Assembly (NCBI RefSeq): GCF_003992255.1
Contig: NZ_RQVA01000013.1
Location: 1 to 56,675 of the forward strand
Length of the DNA: 56,675 bases
Direction of reading: 5' to 3'
Source of the DNA: F0422 sp003992255
GTDB taxonomy: Bacteria > Bacillota > Negativicutes > Veillonellales > Veillonellaceae
The notes beneath the pieces were generated by a model. It ran no database searches and was not told where the DNA came from. It worked only from the letters and a program-made list of their open reading frames with translations. Below, piece after piece: positions 8,452-18,500 of the stretch. Every line of letters starts with the position of its first letter. Within the stretch, counting starts at the first letter, position 1. The position numbers and the translations under genes were made by a program.

Positions 8452-11400
8452 ATGTTTCATTCTTTTGCTTGGCAATTAGCCAAATTGCATCCCCGATCCT
8501 ATGGGGCTGTATTACTACTTACCTTACTAGGAACAATAGCTACCTTAGGTCAGGCCTATGTATTCGCTCGTAGTATTGATGGATTCGTAGTACATGGTGA
8601 AAGTATATCTTTTGAGTATATGGTGCTTTTAGGTGTCATGATTGTACTTCGTATGGGTTGCTCTCATGGAGAACAATGGTTGCGAAATCGGATTGCCCAT
8701 CAAGTTCATGAAGAGTTACGGAATCGTGTATTACATCATATGATATCACAAGGTGTTCGACAATCGGAGAGTGCAAGTTCTGTGACACATCTGATCACAG
8801 ATGGATTAGATCATATCGATGCGTATATGAGTCAATATATTCCACAGGCTTTGTATGCTGTATTAATACCTCTAGTTATATCTATAGCTATCATTAACTC
8901 TGTGTCGTGGATAGGTTGGATTCTACTATTGACGTATCCTTTAATTCCGTTCTTTATGATTTTAATTGGTAAAGAAGCAGATAAGTTAAATAAACAACAG
9001 TGGGAGCGCATGCAGTTCTTAGGAGGGCACTTTCTTGATGTATTACAAGGGCTAACAACACTGAAAGTATTCGGACGAGCTAAAGAACAAGTACATGTCA
9101 TAGGCCGTCTATCTGGAGAATTTCGTGATGCAACATTAAAAGTATTACGGGTCGCTTTTTTATCTGCTTTGGTATTAGAATTAATCGGTACTATTAGTAC
9201 AGCGATGATCGCAGTCTATTTAGGGGTATCCTTAGTGTATGGGGAAGTAGAGTTTTTGCCAGCCTTTTTTATTTTGTTAATAGCACCCGATTTTTATGCA
9301 CCATTGCGACAGTTGGGATCTGCTTTCCATACTGGATTATCTGGCAAAGTGAGCCTTACAGCAGTACAGGAGTATTTAGAATCAGGAGAGGAAGTAGCCC
9401 ATACCGGCCATGAAAAACTAGTTGCACCCATTCAACAGGTTGATTTTCATACTGTATCTTATCAATATGAAGCGGATCATATGGGATTGGAATCTTTCAC
9501 AGGAACATTACAACGGGGCCATTCGTATATGCTAGTTGGTGAAAGTGGAGCTGGTAAGACGACTATTGCCAATCTACTGATGCAATTGTTGACACCCACT
9601 GAGGGTAAGATTACCGTCAATGGTCAAGATTTACAATCCATACAGAGTGAATGGTATCATAGTCAAATAGCCTATCTCAGTCAAACTCCATATATTATGA
9701 GTGGTACCTTGCGAGATAACTTGCAGTTTGGTCTAGCGGTGACAGAAACAGAGCTGTGGCACGTATTGGACCAAGTACAATTAGCAGAGTTTGTGAAGAC
9801 TTTGCCATTGGGATTAGACACTATGATAGGTGAGCAAGGGTATGGCTTATCTGGAGGACAGCGCCAGCGATTAGCTTTGGGGCGTACCTTGCTAAGAGAT
9901 GCACAAATTTTAATTTTAGACGAAGTGACAGCTCATTTAGATGTGGAAACAGAACGCTTGATTATGCAAGTGTTGCACGAGTATGGGAAAGATAAAATCG
10001 TTCTGTATGTGGGGCATCGAGTACAAACGATGAAGTTTGTAGATACTCTCTTTGTCATGCGTCGTGGACAGTTAGTGGAATATGGCAGTTATAGTGATTT
10101 AGTGGCACAAAATGGATATTTTACATCCCTAGTGAATACTTATAGCAACCCTGTCATACAGAAACTAGAAGCAGCCACCGTAGATTCTGTAGTTGCAGAT
10201 CAAGCATTGGAGATAGGGAATGACGCTATTGGTAAATCATCGTATACCTATAGTCAATATGAAGTAGAAGAACCTACTAATTCAGATAGATTAGAGCGGG
10301 CAGAATGTACTGACATAGTAAATGCTCAACAAGATAAAGAGATAGGTCCTGCGAGACAGCAGAATATCCGCAGAGGGTTATTGTCACTCTGGACATTGCT
10401 ATCTCAGCATAGAGGGTTACTAGTGGGCAGTGTACTCTTTGCTATGGGCACGGTGCTCATGAATATAGGATTATTGACTACTTCCACATGGTTGATTACG
10501 AAAGCAGCAGAGCATCCTGTGTTAGTAGCGCTTAGTTTGGCAATTGTAGGGGTGCGATTCTTTGGGATTAGCCGTGCTGTCTGCCGCTATGGGGAGCGCT
10601 ATGTATCGCATTCTATGGCATTTCAAGGATTATATGAATTGCGCGTTGCTTTCTTTAAACGGTTAGAGCCGTTGGTACCAAAGGTCTTTCAATCTATGAA
10701 AATGGGAGATTTGTTAGGCCGCATTATGGCGGATATAGAAACATTGCAATTCTTTTATTTGCGAACGTTAGTACCTAGCTTGTCATTTGTTGGTGTCACT
10801 ATGTTAGGGTGTATCATAGGATATCAATTCCATCCTGTAGTATCCGTAGTGGTTCTGGTGTATAGTATTCTTGTAGGTGTCATTCTTCCTGTTACGCTTA
10901 CCTATATGTTGCGACGAGTGCCACCTATGCGTTTGAAAACACGTGGACACATGAAAGAAGCGCTGATTGAATCCATTCATGGTGTAGTAGATATTATCAT
11001 GAGCCATCAAGAACGGCGATTTATTCAGTCTATGAAAGCATCCTTCAGTGCATTTGATGAATGGCAAGGCCTGTGGAATCGGGGAATTCGTTGGAATCAG
11101 ACGATTATTCTTGGTTTAGCTCAATTTGCTTTGTTGGTGGGCATTATCGTAGGCTTATGGGTGACAGAGACAATGGCCTATGCCCCGTTATGGATAGCTG
11201 TGGTTGCTATCGGCTTGCAATCTTACTTTGAAGTGTTACAACCGATGACAGAAGCTGCATTACACGGTTATGAAAGTGCATTGGCGATGGAACGCTTGGA
11301 ACATATGGAAGAAGAGCCAGTACATAAAGATCTATTACGGTCGAATCATGCAGATACTATTAGTGACCAAGCAATACGCATGAAGAGCGAAGACGGTGAA

Positions 11401-12144
11401 AGAGGAACGATGCATAGTAAGCCTTTTATTAACGTACAATCTCTTTCCTTTGCTTACGATGTACTGCCTGTGTATGATGGCTTGGATCTATCTATCCAGC
11501 GAGGGGAGAAAGTAGCCATCGTAGGGCCCAGTGGCTCAGGTAAAAGTACATTGTTTTCCTTATTACAAGGCTGGTATGAGTATAGTGGGACTATTTGTAT
11601 TGATGGTATAGATACAAAGACACTTTCAGAGGAACGATTGCAGTCCTACATGTCCTATGCTACACAAGATATCTATGTATTCCATGCTACTATTGGAGAT
11701 AATATCCGATTGGCAAAACCAAGTGCTACGGATGAGGAACTATGGAAAGCATTGGAAGCGGTGCAACTAGCGGACTGGGTACGAACGTTGCCGAATGGAT
11801 TACGCACTATGGTAGGACAAGGTGGTATGGGGCTTAGCGGAGGACAACGACAACGACTTGGCATGGCTCGTATATATTTGCGTGATGCAGACATTTTATT
11901 ATTAGATGAACCACTAGAAGGCTTGGATCAAGTTACACGTCATCGAGTGCAGGGAGAATTGAGCCGCCTGTTTACTGGAAAAACAGTTTTATATATTACG
12001 CATCATATTGAACAACTCCATGAGATGGATCGGATTTTGTTTTTAGAACGAGGACGTATTGTAGAGAGTGGTACCTATGAAAGCTTATTAGCTATGCAAG
12101 GACGTTTCTATGATTATCATCGATTAAGTATGGAACGTATATAA
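8452..12144 (+). CDS. cydDC: Fused CydD-CydC ABC exporter for bd oxidase assembly
   Basis: A single 1230-residue protein containing both halves of the CydDC ABC exporter, which sends cysteine/glutathione thiols out of the cytoplasm and is needed to assemble cytochrome bd. First half: membrane domain to about 310, Walker A GESGAGKT from 364, signature LSGGQ at 466-470. A low-complexity linker spans about 560-650. Second half: a CydC-type membrane domain (CRYGERYVSHS), Walker A GPSGSGKST from 1025, and LSGGQ at 1128-1132. Most bacteria encode the halves separately, and fused forms exist in some lineages. I see no ribosome-binding site in the linker, so one polypeptide is expected. It has a good AAGGAGG box and lies just after cydAB. 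Confidence 0.92.
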   Translation: MFHSFAWQLAKLHPRSYGAVLLLTLLGTIATLGQAYVFARSIDGFVVHGESISFEYMVLLGVMIVLRMGCSHGEQWLRNRIAHQVHEELRNRVLHHMISQGVRQSESASSVTHLITDGLDHIDAYMSQYIPQALYAVLIPLVISIAIINSVSWIGWILLLTYPLIPFFMILIGKEADKLNKQQWERMQFLGGHFLDVLQGLTTLKVFGRAKEQVHVIGRLSGEFRDATLKVLRVAFLSALVLELIGTISTAMIAVYLGVSLVYGEVEFLPAFFILLIAPDFYAPLRQLGSAFHTGLSGKVSLTAVQEYLESGEEVAHTGHEKLVAPIQQVDFHTVSYQYEADHMGLESFTGTLQRGHSYMLVGESGAGKTTIANLLMQLLTPTEGKITVNGQDLQSIQSEWYHSQIAYLSQTPYIMSGTLRDNLQFGLAVTETELWHVLDQVQLAEFVKTLPLGLDTMIGEQGYGLSGGQRQRLALGRTLLRDAQILILDEVTAHLDVETERLIMQVLHEYGKDKIVLYVGHRVQTMKFVDTLFVMRRGQLVEYGSYSDLVAQNGYFTSLVNTYSNPVIQKLEAATVDSVVADQALEIGNDAIGKSSYTYSQYEVEEPTNSDRLERAECTDIVNAQQDKEIGPARQQNIRRGLLSLWTLLSQHRGLLVGSVLFAMGTVLMNIGLLTTSTWLITKAAEHPVLVALSLAIVGVRFFGISRAVCRYGERYVSHSMAFQGLYELRVAFFKRLEPLVPKVFQSMKMGDLLGRIMADIETLQFFYLRTLVPSLSFVGVTMLGCIIGYQFHPVVSVVVLVYSILVGVILPVTLTYMLRRVPPMRLKTRGHMKEALIESIHGVVDIIMSHQERRFIQSMKASFSAFDEWQGLWNRGIRWNQTIILGLAQFALLVGIIVGLWVTETMAYAPLWIAVVAIGLQSYFEVLQPMTEAALHGYESALAMERLEHMEEEPVHKDLLRSNHADTISDQAIRMKSEDGERGTMHSKPFINVQSLSFAYDVLPVYDGLDLSIQRGEKVAIVGPSGSGKSTLFSLLQGWYEYSGTICIDGIDTKTLSEERLQSYMSYATQDIYVFHATIGDNIRLAKPSATDEELWKALEAVQLADWVRTLPNGLRTMVGQGGMGLSGGQRQRLGMARIYLRDADILLLDEPLEGLDQVTRHRVQGELSRLFTGKTVLYITHHIEQLHEMDRILFLERGRIVESGTYESLLAMQGRFYDYHRLSMERI

Positions 12145-12156
12145 TACAGTGAATTT

Positions 12157-12204
12157 AGAAAAGCCTTACTGGCATATAGATGCTTAGAGTAGGGCTTTTC
12201 TTTT
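12157..12204 (+). terminator. Terminator after cydDC
   Basis: AGAAAAGCCTTACT (12157-12170) pairs with AGTAGGGCTTTTCT (12188-12201) with one G-U pair, followed by a T-rich stretch. Confidence 0.75.
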
Positions 12205-12290
12205 ATTTACGGCCTGTCTATGGTATAATTTAAGAATCATAATGAAAGTTATAACTAACATAAAGATAACCTATTAGATAGGAGATATAT

Positions 12291-13448
12291 ATGGGACAAT
12301 TAGTTACAAAGCTGTTAAAATTAGCGAATACTGTAACTACACAAACACATATAGAAATGCCACCTGTATTAGAAGAAGTGGATGAAGGGAATGCGTTGTA
12401 TGATCATCGCATGTTATCGATAGAAGAAGAAGCGGTTAATCGCAAAATGCGATCTGTCGTGCGTAATCATTGGTTCTTTCATTCCATAATTTTTGAATTT
12501 GAACCGAATAATAAGGTGTTTATGAATGTCATCACTAAATTAGGGAATGTCATTAATGTGGAGTTTGATATTGATGATATTTGGTTTGATGACTATACCT
12601 CTACGATTCAGCTAAAGCTAGATGTGGCAAATGTGGATATGGGTGGATTATTCTTGAATATAATTACACATATCCTTGGTAATTGGAGTCTGCATGTATT
12701 AGGGATGTTTTTTAATCCTTTCAGCATCGGTGGAGATACTTCCTCTATGCGGTTTGAAAAGAAAGGGATTATTCGTTTTGATTTATCCCCAGATAGTCCG
12801 ATTCGACAATTTATTCCATGGCCTCAGCGACGTAAGGAAAGTGTGGGGCCAGTGCTATTGACAGGGATTAAATCAGGACAATCTGTGTTGCAAGTAGAGT
12901 ATTATGCATTTCATCAGAAGTTAGAGACCTACATAGCACCAGAGATGCCAGTGAAAACGAATTGGGTTCGATCCATCGATATGGCGGCGGCACTATTAAT
13001 GCCAATTGGGGTGTGGGTTAGCTTTATCATTCTAAATCATTATTTGCCGCATGAGGAATTGAAAGACTTTTCATTTTCAACATATTTCTTTATTTCCCTG
13101 AGTATCTTGTTGTTCAGTTTCGTGGTTATGAATATTCCTCGATACATCTACATGTACTTTGAAACAAGAAAAAAATGGCAGTCTGTGTTTGTGAGTAATA
13201 ATATTAAAATTCAGATGCGTCGATTACAACGTCGCATTGCGATGCAAAAACAGGCCTTAGAGAATGATAAGGATGTCATAAAACGGCAAGAACATATCGT
13301 AGAAATGTTAATGCAAATACGAGATAAACGATTCCTGGCACATCGTCTGAAAGTGGCGGATGAAGATCGAGATCGGAAACAAAAAGTGAAGTTTATTATT
13401 GCTTATGTATTGTGTACGTTTCTCGAATGGATGCTCCTTATACACTAA
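12291..13448 (+). CDS. Membrane protein of unknown function
   Basis: A 385-residue protein I do not recognise. The first 200 residues or so look soluble. Two membrane spans follow at about 230-252 and 262-283. Then comes a basic, coiled-coil-like stretch (about 290-350) rich in Arg, Gln and Lys, and a final hydrophobic segment at the C-terminus. AGGAGA precedes the ATG by 7 nt. It stands alone between the cydDC terminator and a repeat-rich gap. Nothing in the sequence or neighbourhood fixes a function. Confidence 0.75.
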   Translation: MGQLVTKLLKLANTVTTQTHIEMPPVLEEVDEGNALYDHRMLSIEEEAVNRKMRSVVRNHWFFHSIIFEFEPNNKVFMNVITKLGNVINVEFDIDDIWFDDYTSTIQLKLDVANVDMGGLFLNIITHILGNWSLHVLGMFFNPFSIGGDTSSMRFEKKGIIRFDLSPDSPIRQFIPWPQRRKESVGPVLLTGIKSGQSVLQVEYYAFHQKLETYIAPEMPVKTNWVRSIDMAAALLMPIGVWVSFIILNHYLPHEELKDFSFSTYFFISLSILLFSFVVMNIPRYIYMYFETRKKWQSVFVSNNIKIQMRRLQRRIAMQKQALENDKDVIKRQEHIVEMLMQIRDKRFLAHRLKVADEDRDRKQKVKFIIAYVLCTFLEWMLLIH

Positions 13449-13470
13449 GTACTTATACTTGAAAGGGGGA

Positions 13471-13535
13471 GGAGGGATATGTGAGATATAAAAACAATTT
13501 GCGGCAGCATGTTTTTATATCTCACATATCCCTCC
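13471..13535. repeat. Perfect 25-bp inverted repeat
   Basis: Arms 13471-13495 and 13511-13535 are exact reverse complements (outer end GGAGGGATATG) around a 15-nt loop. There is no clear T-run directly after the right arm, so it is not a plain terminator. The right arm lies within the first unit of the tandem repeat at 13498-13760. Confidence 0.85.
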
Positions 13536-13760
13536 TTTTCAAATGTAGTAAGTGCTGAGGTAGGCGTCACATGGGAGTATGCTGTCGCAAATCGTTTTTT
13601 ACAGACATATATCCCCTTTTTTGATTCAGCTATGCAATCAGTTCTTAGATATGCGTCGCAAGGAGAGCTATGCTGACGCAGATTATTTTTTACTTCCATA
13701 TATCCTCCTCTTTTTATACAGTTAGTGCTGGGGTATGCGTCGATAGGTAGATGTCGTATG
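13498..13760. repeat. Degenerate tandem repeat, about 91 bp x 3
   Basis: Three diverged units begin near 13498, 13589 and 13680. Shared landmarks in order are a T-run, an ACATATCCCTCC-like block, a GTTAGTGCTG-like block and a GGTATGCGTCG-like block, and the first two units end in CTG(T/A)CGC. The minus-strand reading frame across them (13445-13699) simply translates the repeat. No gene is called in this 390-nt gap. Confidence 0.7.
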
Positions 13761-13799
13761 GAGGCGTGTTGAGTATACTACATACATATTGAGAGTAGA

Positions 13800-13840
13800 A
13801 AAGGACTGCATCTTGTGCTAGGCACGGGATGCAGTCCTTT
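13800..13840. terminator. Bidirectional terminator
   Basis: AAAGGACTGCATC (13800-13812) pairs exactly with GATGCAGTCCTTT (13828-13840). It ends just after the stop of the minus-strand gene at 13843. AT-rich flanks allow use on either strand. Confidence 0.8.
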
Positions 13841-13842
13841 GT

Positions 13843-14250
13843 TTATTGTTTCACGTCTGGGACGTTGGTTGGATTTGCTTTAAATGGTGTTTTTACTGGT
13901 GTTGCTTTGCTTGGTTCTGGAGCCTCTATATTAGGGTGTTCCCATTCGAGTTGCATGATACGGAACTGGTGTTGGTTGGCAAAGCGCTTGAGTTGCCAGC
14001 TGTCACGTTCTAGTTCTTTCAGGCGATCTCCGTGAGAGTTACTGATATTTTCTAGATTGCTTAAGCGATAGTGAAAGGTATCGCTATGTTCCATAGTATG
14101 CTCTGTCTCGAGTTGCTCTTTCAGAGTATCGATTTCTGCCTGCTGGGATGCTATCCAATAGGTAGTACCTAAGGCATAGAGAACGATCCAGAATAATGGC
14201 TTTCGTAGTAGTGTACCTACTTTCAACAACAGATTAATTATCTTCGTCAT
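13843..14250 (-). CDS. One-span coiled-coil protein, unknown
   Basis: A 135-residue protein of unknown function. One membrane span (about residues 17-34) is followed by a charged coiled-coil-like region (about 37-105) and a Pro/Lys/Thr-rich tail. Such proteins usually have the coiled coil on one face of the membrane, but I cannot tell which. Its start overlaps the end of the LysR gene by 17 nt, so the two are co-transcribed and coupled. A terminator follows at once. This layout hints at a link to the regulator or its target, with no direct evidence. Confidence 0.7.
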   Translation of the reverse strand: MTKIINLLLKVGTLLRKPLFWIVLYALGTTYWIASQQAEIDTLKEQLETEHTMEHSDTFHYRLSNLENISNSHGDRLKELERDSWQLKRFANQHQFRIMQLEWEHPNIEAPEPSKATPVKTPFKANPTNVPDVKQ

Positions 14251-15166
14251 GATGTGTATCGCCAGGTACTAATGGAAGGCGAGCCATGACAAAGTCTAAC
14301 CATAAACGAGAAGCGTGTGATAGGTAATGTCCTTTTTTCCAAATGACATGTAAGGTATGCATAATTTCAGGATCTACTAAAGGACGTACCACTACGCTAG
14401 AGCCTACTTTTGTATTTTCATCTTCTGTAGGACATAGACGGCTAGGTAATAAAGCAATTGCTAGATGGGCCGCTACAGTTTGTAACATCAAATCTCGTTG
14501 GCTAGTTTCAAAGACGATATGTGGTTGGAACCCTGCAGATTTACAGGATTTCACAATCTCGTCGTGCAGATTAAAGTCATCCTTATGTAGTACAAATGGT
14601 TGATCCGCTAATTGTTCCAAGGAAATAGACTCTTCGTTTGCTAGTGGATTGTCTTTTGGCAGAATTACACTAAGAGGATCACTTGTTAAATAGAAGGAGT
14701 CGAACTCTTTAGCATTTGGCTTTGTACAGATAATGCCAACGTCAATAAGACCTTCTTGAACAGAAATTTCTATTTTTTTAGAACCATGCTCATATAGCTC
14801 TAGCTCAATTTGTGGATAGGTTTGTTTAAACTCTCCTAATAATTGTGCAAAGATAGGAGCATCTGTTACAGGTGGTAAGCCAATTAGAACAGAACCTTGT
14901 TCTAGACGGAATTCATTTTCGAAATCAATTTTTAAATGTTCGAACATAAACACGACACGTTTGGCATGTGTTAAGAAGATGGTGCCACCGTCAGTCATTT
15001 CTACAGATTTTGCATTACGAATGAATAATACAACACCAAGCTCATCTTCTAGAGCTTTTATGGTACGGCTGATAGCAGATTGTGAAATGTGAAGATTTCT
15101 TGCGGCCTTGCTGAAACTTTTTTGATCCGCTACTTCTACGAAGTATTTTAAGTGATGAAAGTCCAT
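14234..15166 (-). CDS. LysR-family transcriptional regulator
   Basis: A 310-residue LysR-type regulator. The N-terminal winged helix-turn-helix is textbook (MDFHHLKYFVEVADQKSFSK, then AARNLHISQSAISRTIKALE). The rest is a periplasmic-binding-protein-like effector domain. It is divergent from nifJ across a 422-nt gap. LysR proteins commonly control the divergent neighbour, so pyruvate:ferredoxin oxidoreductase is a likely target. The inducer cannot be read from the sequence. Confidence 0.92.
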   Translation of the reverse strand: MDFHHLKYFVEVADQKSFSKAARNLHISQSAISRTIKALEDELGVVLFIRNAKSVEMTDGGTIFLTHAKRVVFMFEHLKIDFENEFRLEQGSVLIGLPPVTDAPIFAQLLGEFKQTYPQIELELYEHGSKKIEISVQEGLIDVGIICTKPNAKEFDSFYLTSDPLSVILPKDNPLANEESISLEQLADQPFVLHKDDFNLHDEIVKSCKSAGFQPHIVFETSQRDLMLQTVAAHLAIALLPSRLCPTEDENTKVGSSVVVRPLVDPEIMHTLHVIWKKGHYLSHASRLWLDFVMARLPLVPGDTHHDEDN

Positions 15167-15289
15167 AATGCACCTCTTAAATATGGTAATAACAAAAGCC
15201 CTCTTTTTAGTATGCTAATTAGGCATTAATATATGTGAAAATGTAAATTGATAATCGCATAATTAGCAATAGATATAGACTATATGGTA

Positions 15290-15318
15290 TTGCGAAGTTC
15301 TTGTTCTCAATGTATAAT
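15290..15318 (+). promoter_or_regulatory. Strong promoter for nifJ
   Basis: TTGCGA (15290-15295), a 17-nt spacer and a perfect TATAAT (15313-15318). It lies about 270 nt before the start codon, which leaves a long leader. Confidence 0.65.
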
Positions 15319-15338
15319 GAAACCATAAGGCTATATCA

Positions 15339-15530
15339 ATTTGTTGATGAAGTAGATAAACTACTTCACAAATTTGCAAAGAAGTACTATATAACTTATA
15401 TATTATTACATTTTTGCAACATATGCAATCTTTTTAGAAATAAACGATTCATATTTCAAAAACATTTTGATACTAAAAAGGGGAAGGCTCATCCTGCGAG
15501 TGCACGGAGTAGAGCCTATATACATCCCCC
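15339..15530 (+). promoter_or_regulatory. Structured leader of nifJ
   Basis: Two inverted repeats lie in the leader. GAAGTAG/CTACTTC (15349-15367) is flanked by a partly matching AATTTGT/ACAAATT pair. AGGCTC/GAGCCT (15485-15517) lies inside a GGGG/CCCC pair. There is no T-run after the second. They could be an operator and an mRNA-stabilising or regulatory hairpin. I cannot match them to a known riboswitch. Confidence 0.35.
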
Positions 15531-15588
15531 TATTTTGTATGTAACTACAAGTGTTAATTTTTATTTGCTTTAAGGAGGCTATTTTAAC

Positions 15589-18500
15589 ATGCGTAAAATG
15601 AAAACTATGGACGGCAACCAAGCTGCAGCTCACGTAGCGTATGGTTTTTCTGAAGTGGCAGCGATTTATCCTATCACTCCATCTTCTCCAATGCCAGAAC
15701 ATGTGGATGAATGGGCAGGACAAGGCCGTAAAAACTTGTTCGGTCACACTGTACAGGTTGTTGAAATGCAATCCGAAGCCGGCGCTGCAGCAGCAGTTCA
15801 CGGTTCTTTACAAGCGGGCGCATTGACAACTACGTTCACATCTTCTCAAGGTCTATTATTAATGTTACCTAACTTGTACAAAGTGTCTGGTGAGTTACTT
15901 CCAGGTGTATTCCATGTAGCAGCTCGTGCGATTGCAGCGCAAGCATTGTCTATCTTTGGTGACCATCAAGACGTTATGGCAGCTCGTGCTGCTGGTTGTG
16001 CTATGTTGGCAGAATCCTCTGTACAAGAAGTTATGGATCTTGCTCCAGTTGCGCATTTAACAGCGTTAAAAACTCGCGTTCCTTTCATCAACTTCTTCGA
16101 CGGTTTCCGTACTTCTCACGAAATCCAAAAAATCGAAGTATTAGAATATGATGAATTAAAACCTTTAGTAGACCAAGACGCTTTAGAAGCATTCCGTCAA
16201 CGTGCGTTGAACCCAGATGCTCCTGTAACTCGTGGTACTGCTGAAAACCCTGATATCTACTTCCAACATCGTGAAGCTTCTAACCCATTCTATTTACAAG
16301 TTCCAGATGTAGTAGAACATTATATGCATGAAATCAACAAAATCACTGGTCGTGATTACCAATTGTTCAATTACTATGGTGCAGCTGATGCAACAGATGT
16401 AATCGTAACAATGGGGTCCTCTGCACAAGTAGCTACTGAAACTGTAGATTACTTAAATGCACAAGGCCGTAAAGTTGGTTTCGTACAAGTACACTTATTC
16501 CGTCCATTCGCGACAGATCGTTTTGTAGCGGCTCTTCCTAAAACTGTAGAACGCGTAGCAGTATTAGACCGTACAAAAGAGCCAGGTGCATTAGCTGAAC
16601 CTTTATTCTTAGACGTTCAAGCAGCACTTGTTCAACACAATATCAATGCTAAAGTATTCGGCGGTCGTTATGGTCTTTCTTCCAAAGACGTAATCCCAGC
16701 TGACCTTGTAGCAGTATTCGACAACATGTTAGCAGAAGCTGGCAAACGCTTCTTCACATTGGGTATCAATGACGATGTAACTAACTTGTCCTTGAGCCGT
16801 GCTGAAGGCGTGTCCGTAAAAACTGAAGGTTTAACTGGATGTAAATTCTGGGGCTTCGGTTCTGACGGAACTGTAGGTGCTAACAAATCTGCAATCAAAA
16901 TCATTGGTGACCATACAGATATGTATGCGCAAGCATACTTCGACTATGACTCCAAAAAATCTGGTGGTGTGACAATGTCTCACTTACGTTTTGGTACAAA
17001 CCCAATCAACAAACCATACTTGGTAACTGAACCAGAATTCATTGCTTGTCATCGTCAATCTTATGTTCATGAATATGACCTTCTCCGTGGTATTAAACAT
17101 GGCGGTACATTCTTGTTGAACTGTACTTGGGGTCCAGAAGAATTAACAGAAAAATTACCTGCGAAACTTCGCCGTACGATTGCTGAAAAAGAATTGAACT
17201 TCTACATCATCAATGCAGCGAAAATTGCAGCTGAAATTGGTTTGGGTGGCCGTATCAACATGGTTACACAAGCTGCGTTCTTCAAATTAACTGAAGATAC
17301 AATCATTCCTATCGACAAAGCAGTAGAGTACTTAAAAGACTCCATTGAAAAAACATATGGTAAAAAAGGTGCAGACGTTGTTGCCATGAACAACCAAGCA
17401 GTTGACCAAGGTGTTGGTGCTCTTGTAAAAGTTGAAGTTCCAGCAGCATGGAAAGATGCAAAAGATTCCGAAGATACTTTCGAAAAATCTTCTTGCACAA
17501 CTTGCCCAAGCTATGTGGCTAACATTGCTAAACCTGTTAACGCACAAGCTGGTTATGATTTACCAGTATCTGCTTTCACAGGTTATGAAGATGGTACATT
17601 ACCTTCTGGTACTGCTGCATTCGAAAAACGTGGTGCCGCATTATTCGTTCCTCACTGGATCAAAGAAAACTGTATCCAATGTAACCAATGTTCCTTCGTA
17701 TGTCCACATGCGACTATTCGTCCTATCTTAGCGACAGCAGAAGAAGCAGCAGCAGGTCCAGAAAACTTTGAAACAATTCCAGAAATGATGACTAAAGGCG
17801 AATTGCAATTCCGTATTGCAGTATCTCCATTAGACTGCTTAGGTTGCGGTAACTGCGTAAACATCTGTCCAGCTCCTAAAGGAAAAGCAATCGAAATGCG
17901 CCCTATCGATGGCGAATTAGAATTTGCTCCAGCTTGGGATTATGGTGTAGCGTTGCCAACTAAATCTCACCCAATGAAACAAGAAACTGTAAAAGGTTCC
18001 CAATTCAAAACTCCATTGCTTGAGTTCTCCGGCGCTTGCGCAGGTTGTGGTGAAACTCCATATGCTAAATTGATTACTCAATTATTCGGTGACCGTATGA
18101 TGATCGCCAATGCAACAGGTTGTTCCTCTATCTGGGGTGCATCTATGCCAGCATCTCCATACACTAAAAACCAACAAGGCCAAGGTCCTGCATGGGCTAA
18201 CTCCTTATTCGAGGATAACGCTGAGTTCGGTTATGGTATGTTCATCGGTACTGAAAAAATCCGTACACAATTAGCTGAAACTGTAGCTTCCATCGCTGAA
18301 ACTGCTGATGAAGCAACAAAACAAGTTCTTGACTTATGGTTAGAAAAACGTCTTCAAGGCGAAGGTACTCGTGACCGCGCTAAAGCTGTGATCGATGTTC
18401 TTTCCAAAGTAGAACAAACAGAAGCTGTAAAAGAAGTATTGGCTAAAAAACAATACCTTGTAAAACGTTCCCAATGGATCTTCGGTGGTGACGGTTGGGC

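Noticed and set aside
13445..13699. Minus-strand 84-residue reading frame
   Set aside because: It only translates the 91-bp repeat and the inverted repeat. No ribosome-binding site is evident.
15301..15573. Plus-strand 90-residue reading frame in the nifJ leader
   Set aside because: It begins before the -10 box of the nifJ promoter, so the main transcript would not contain its start. Composition is not protein-like.
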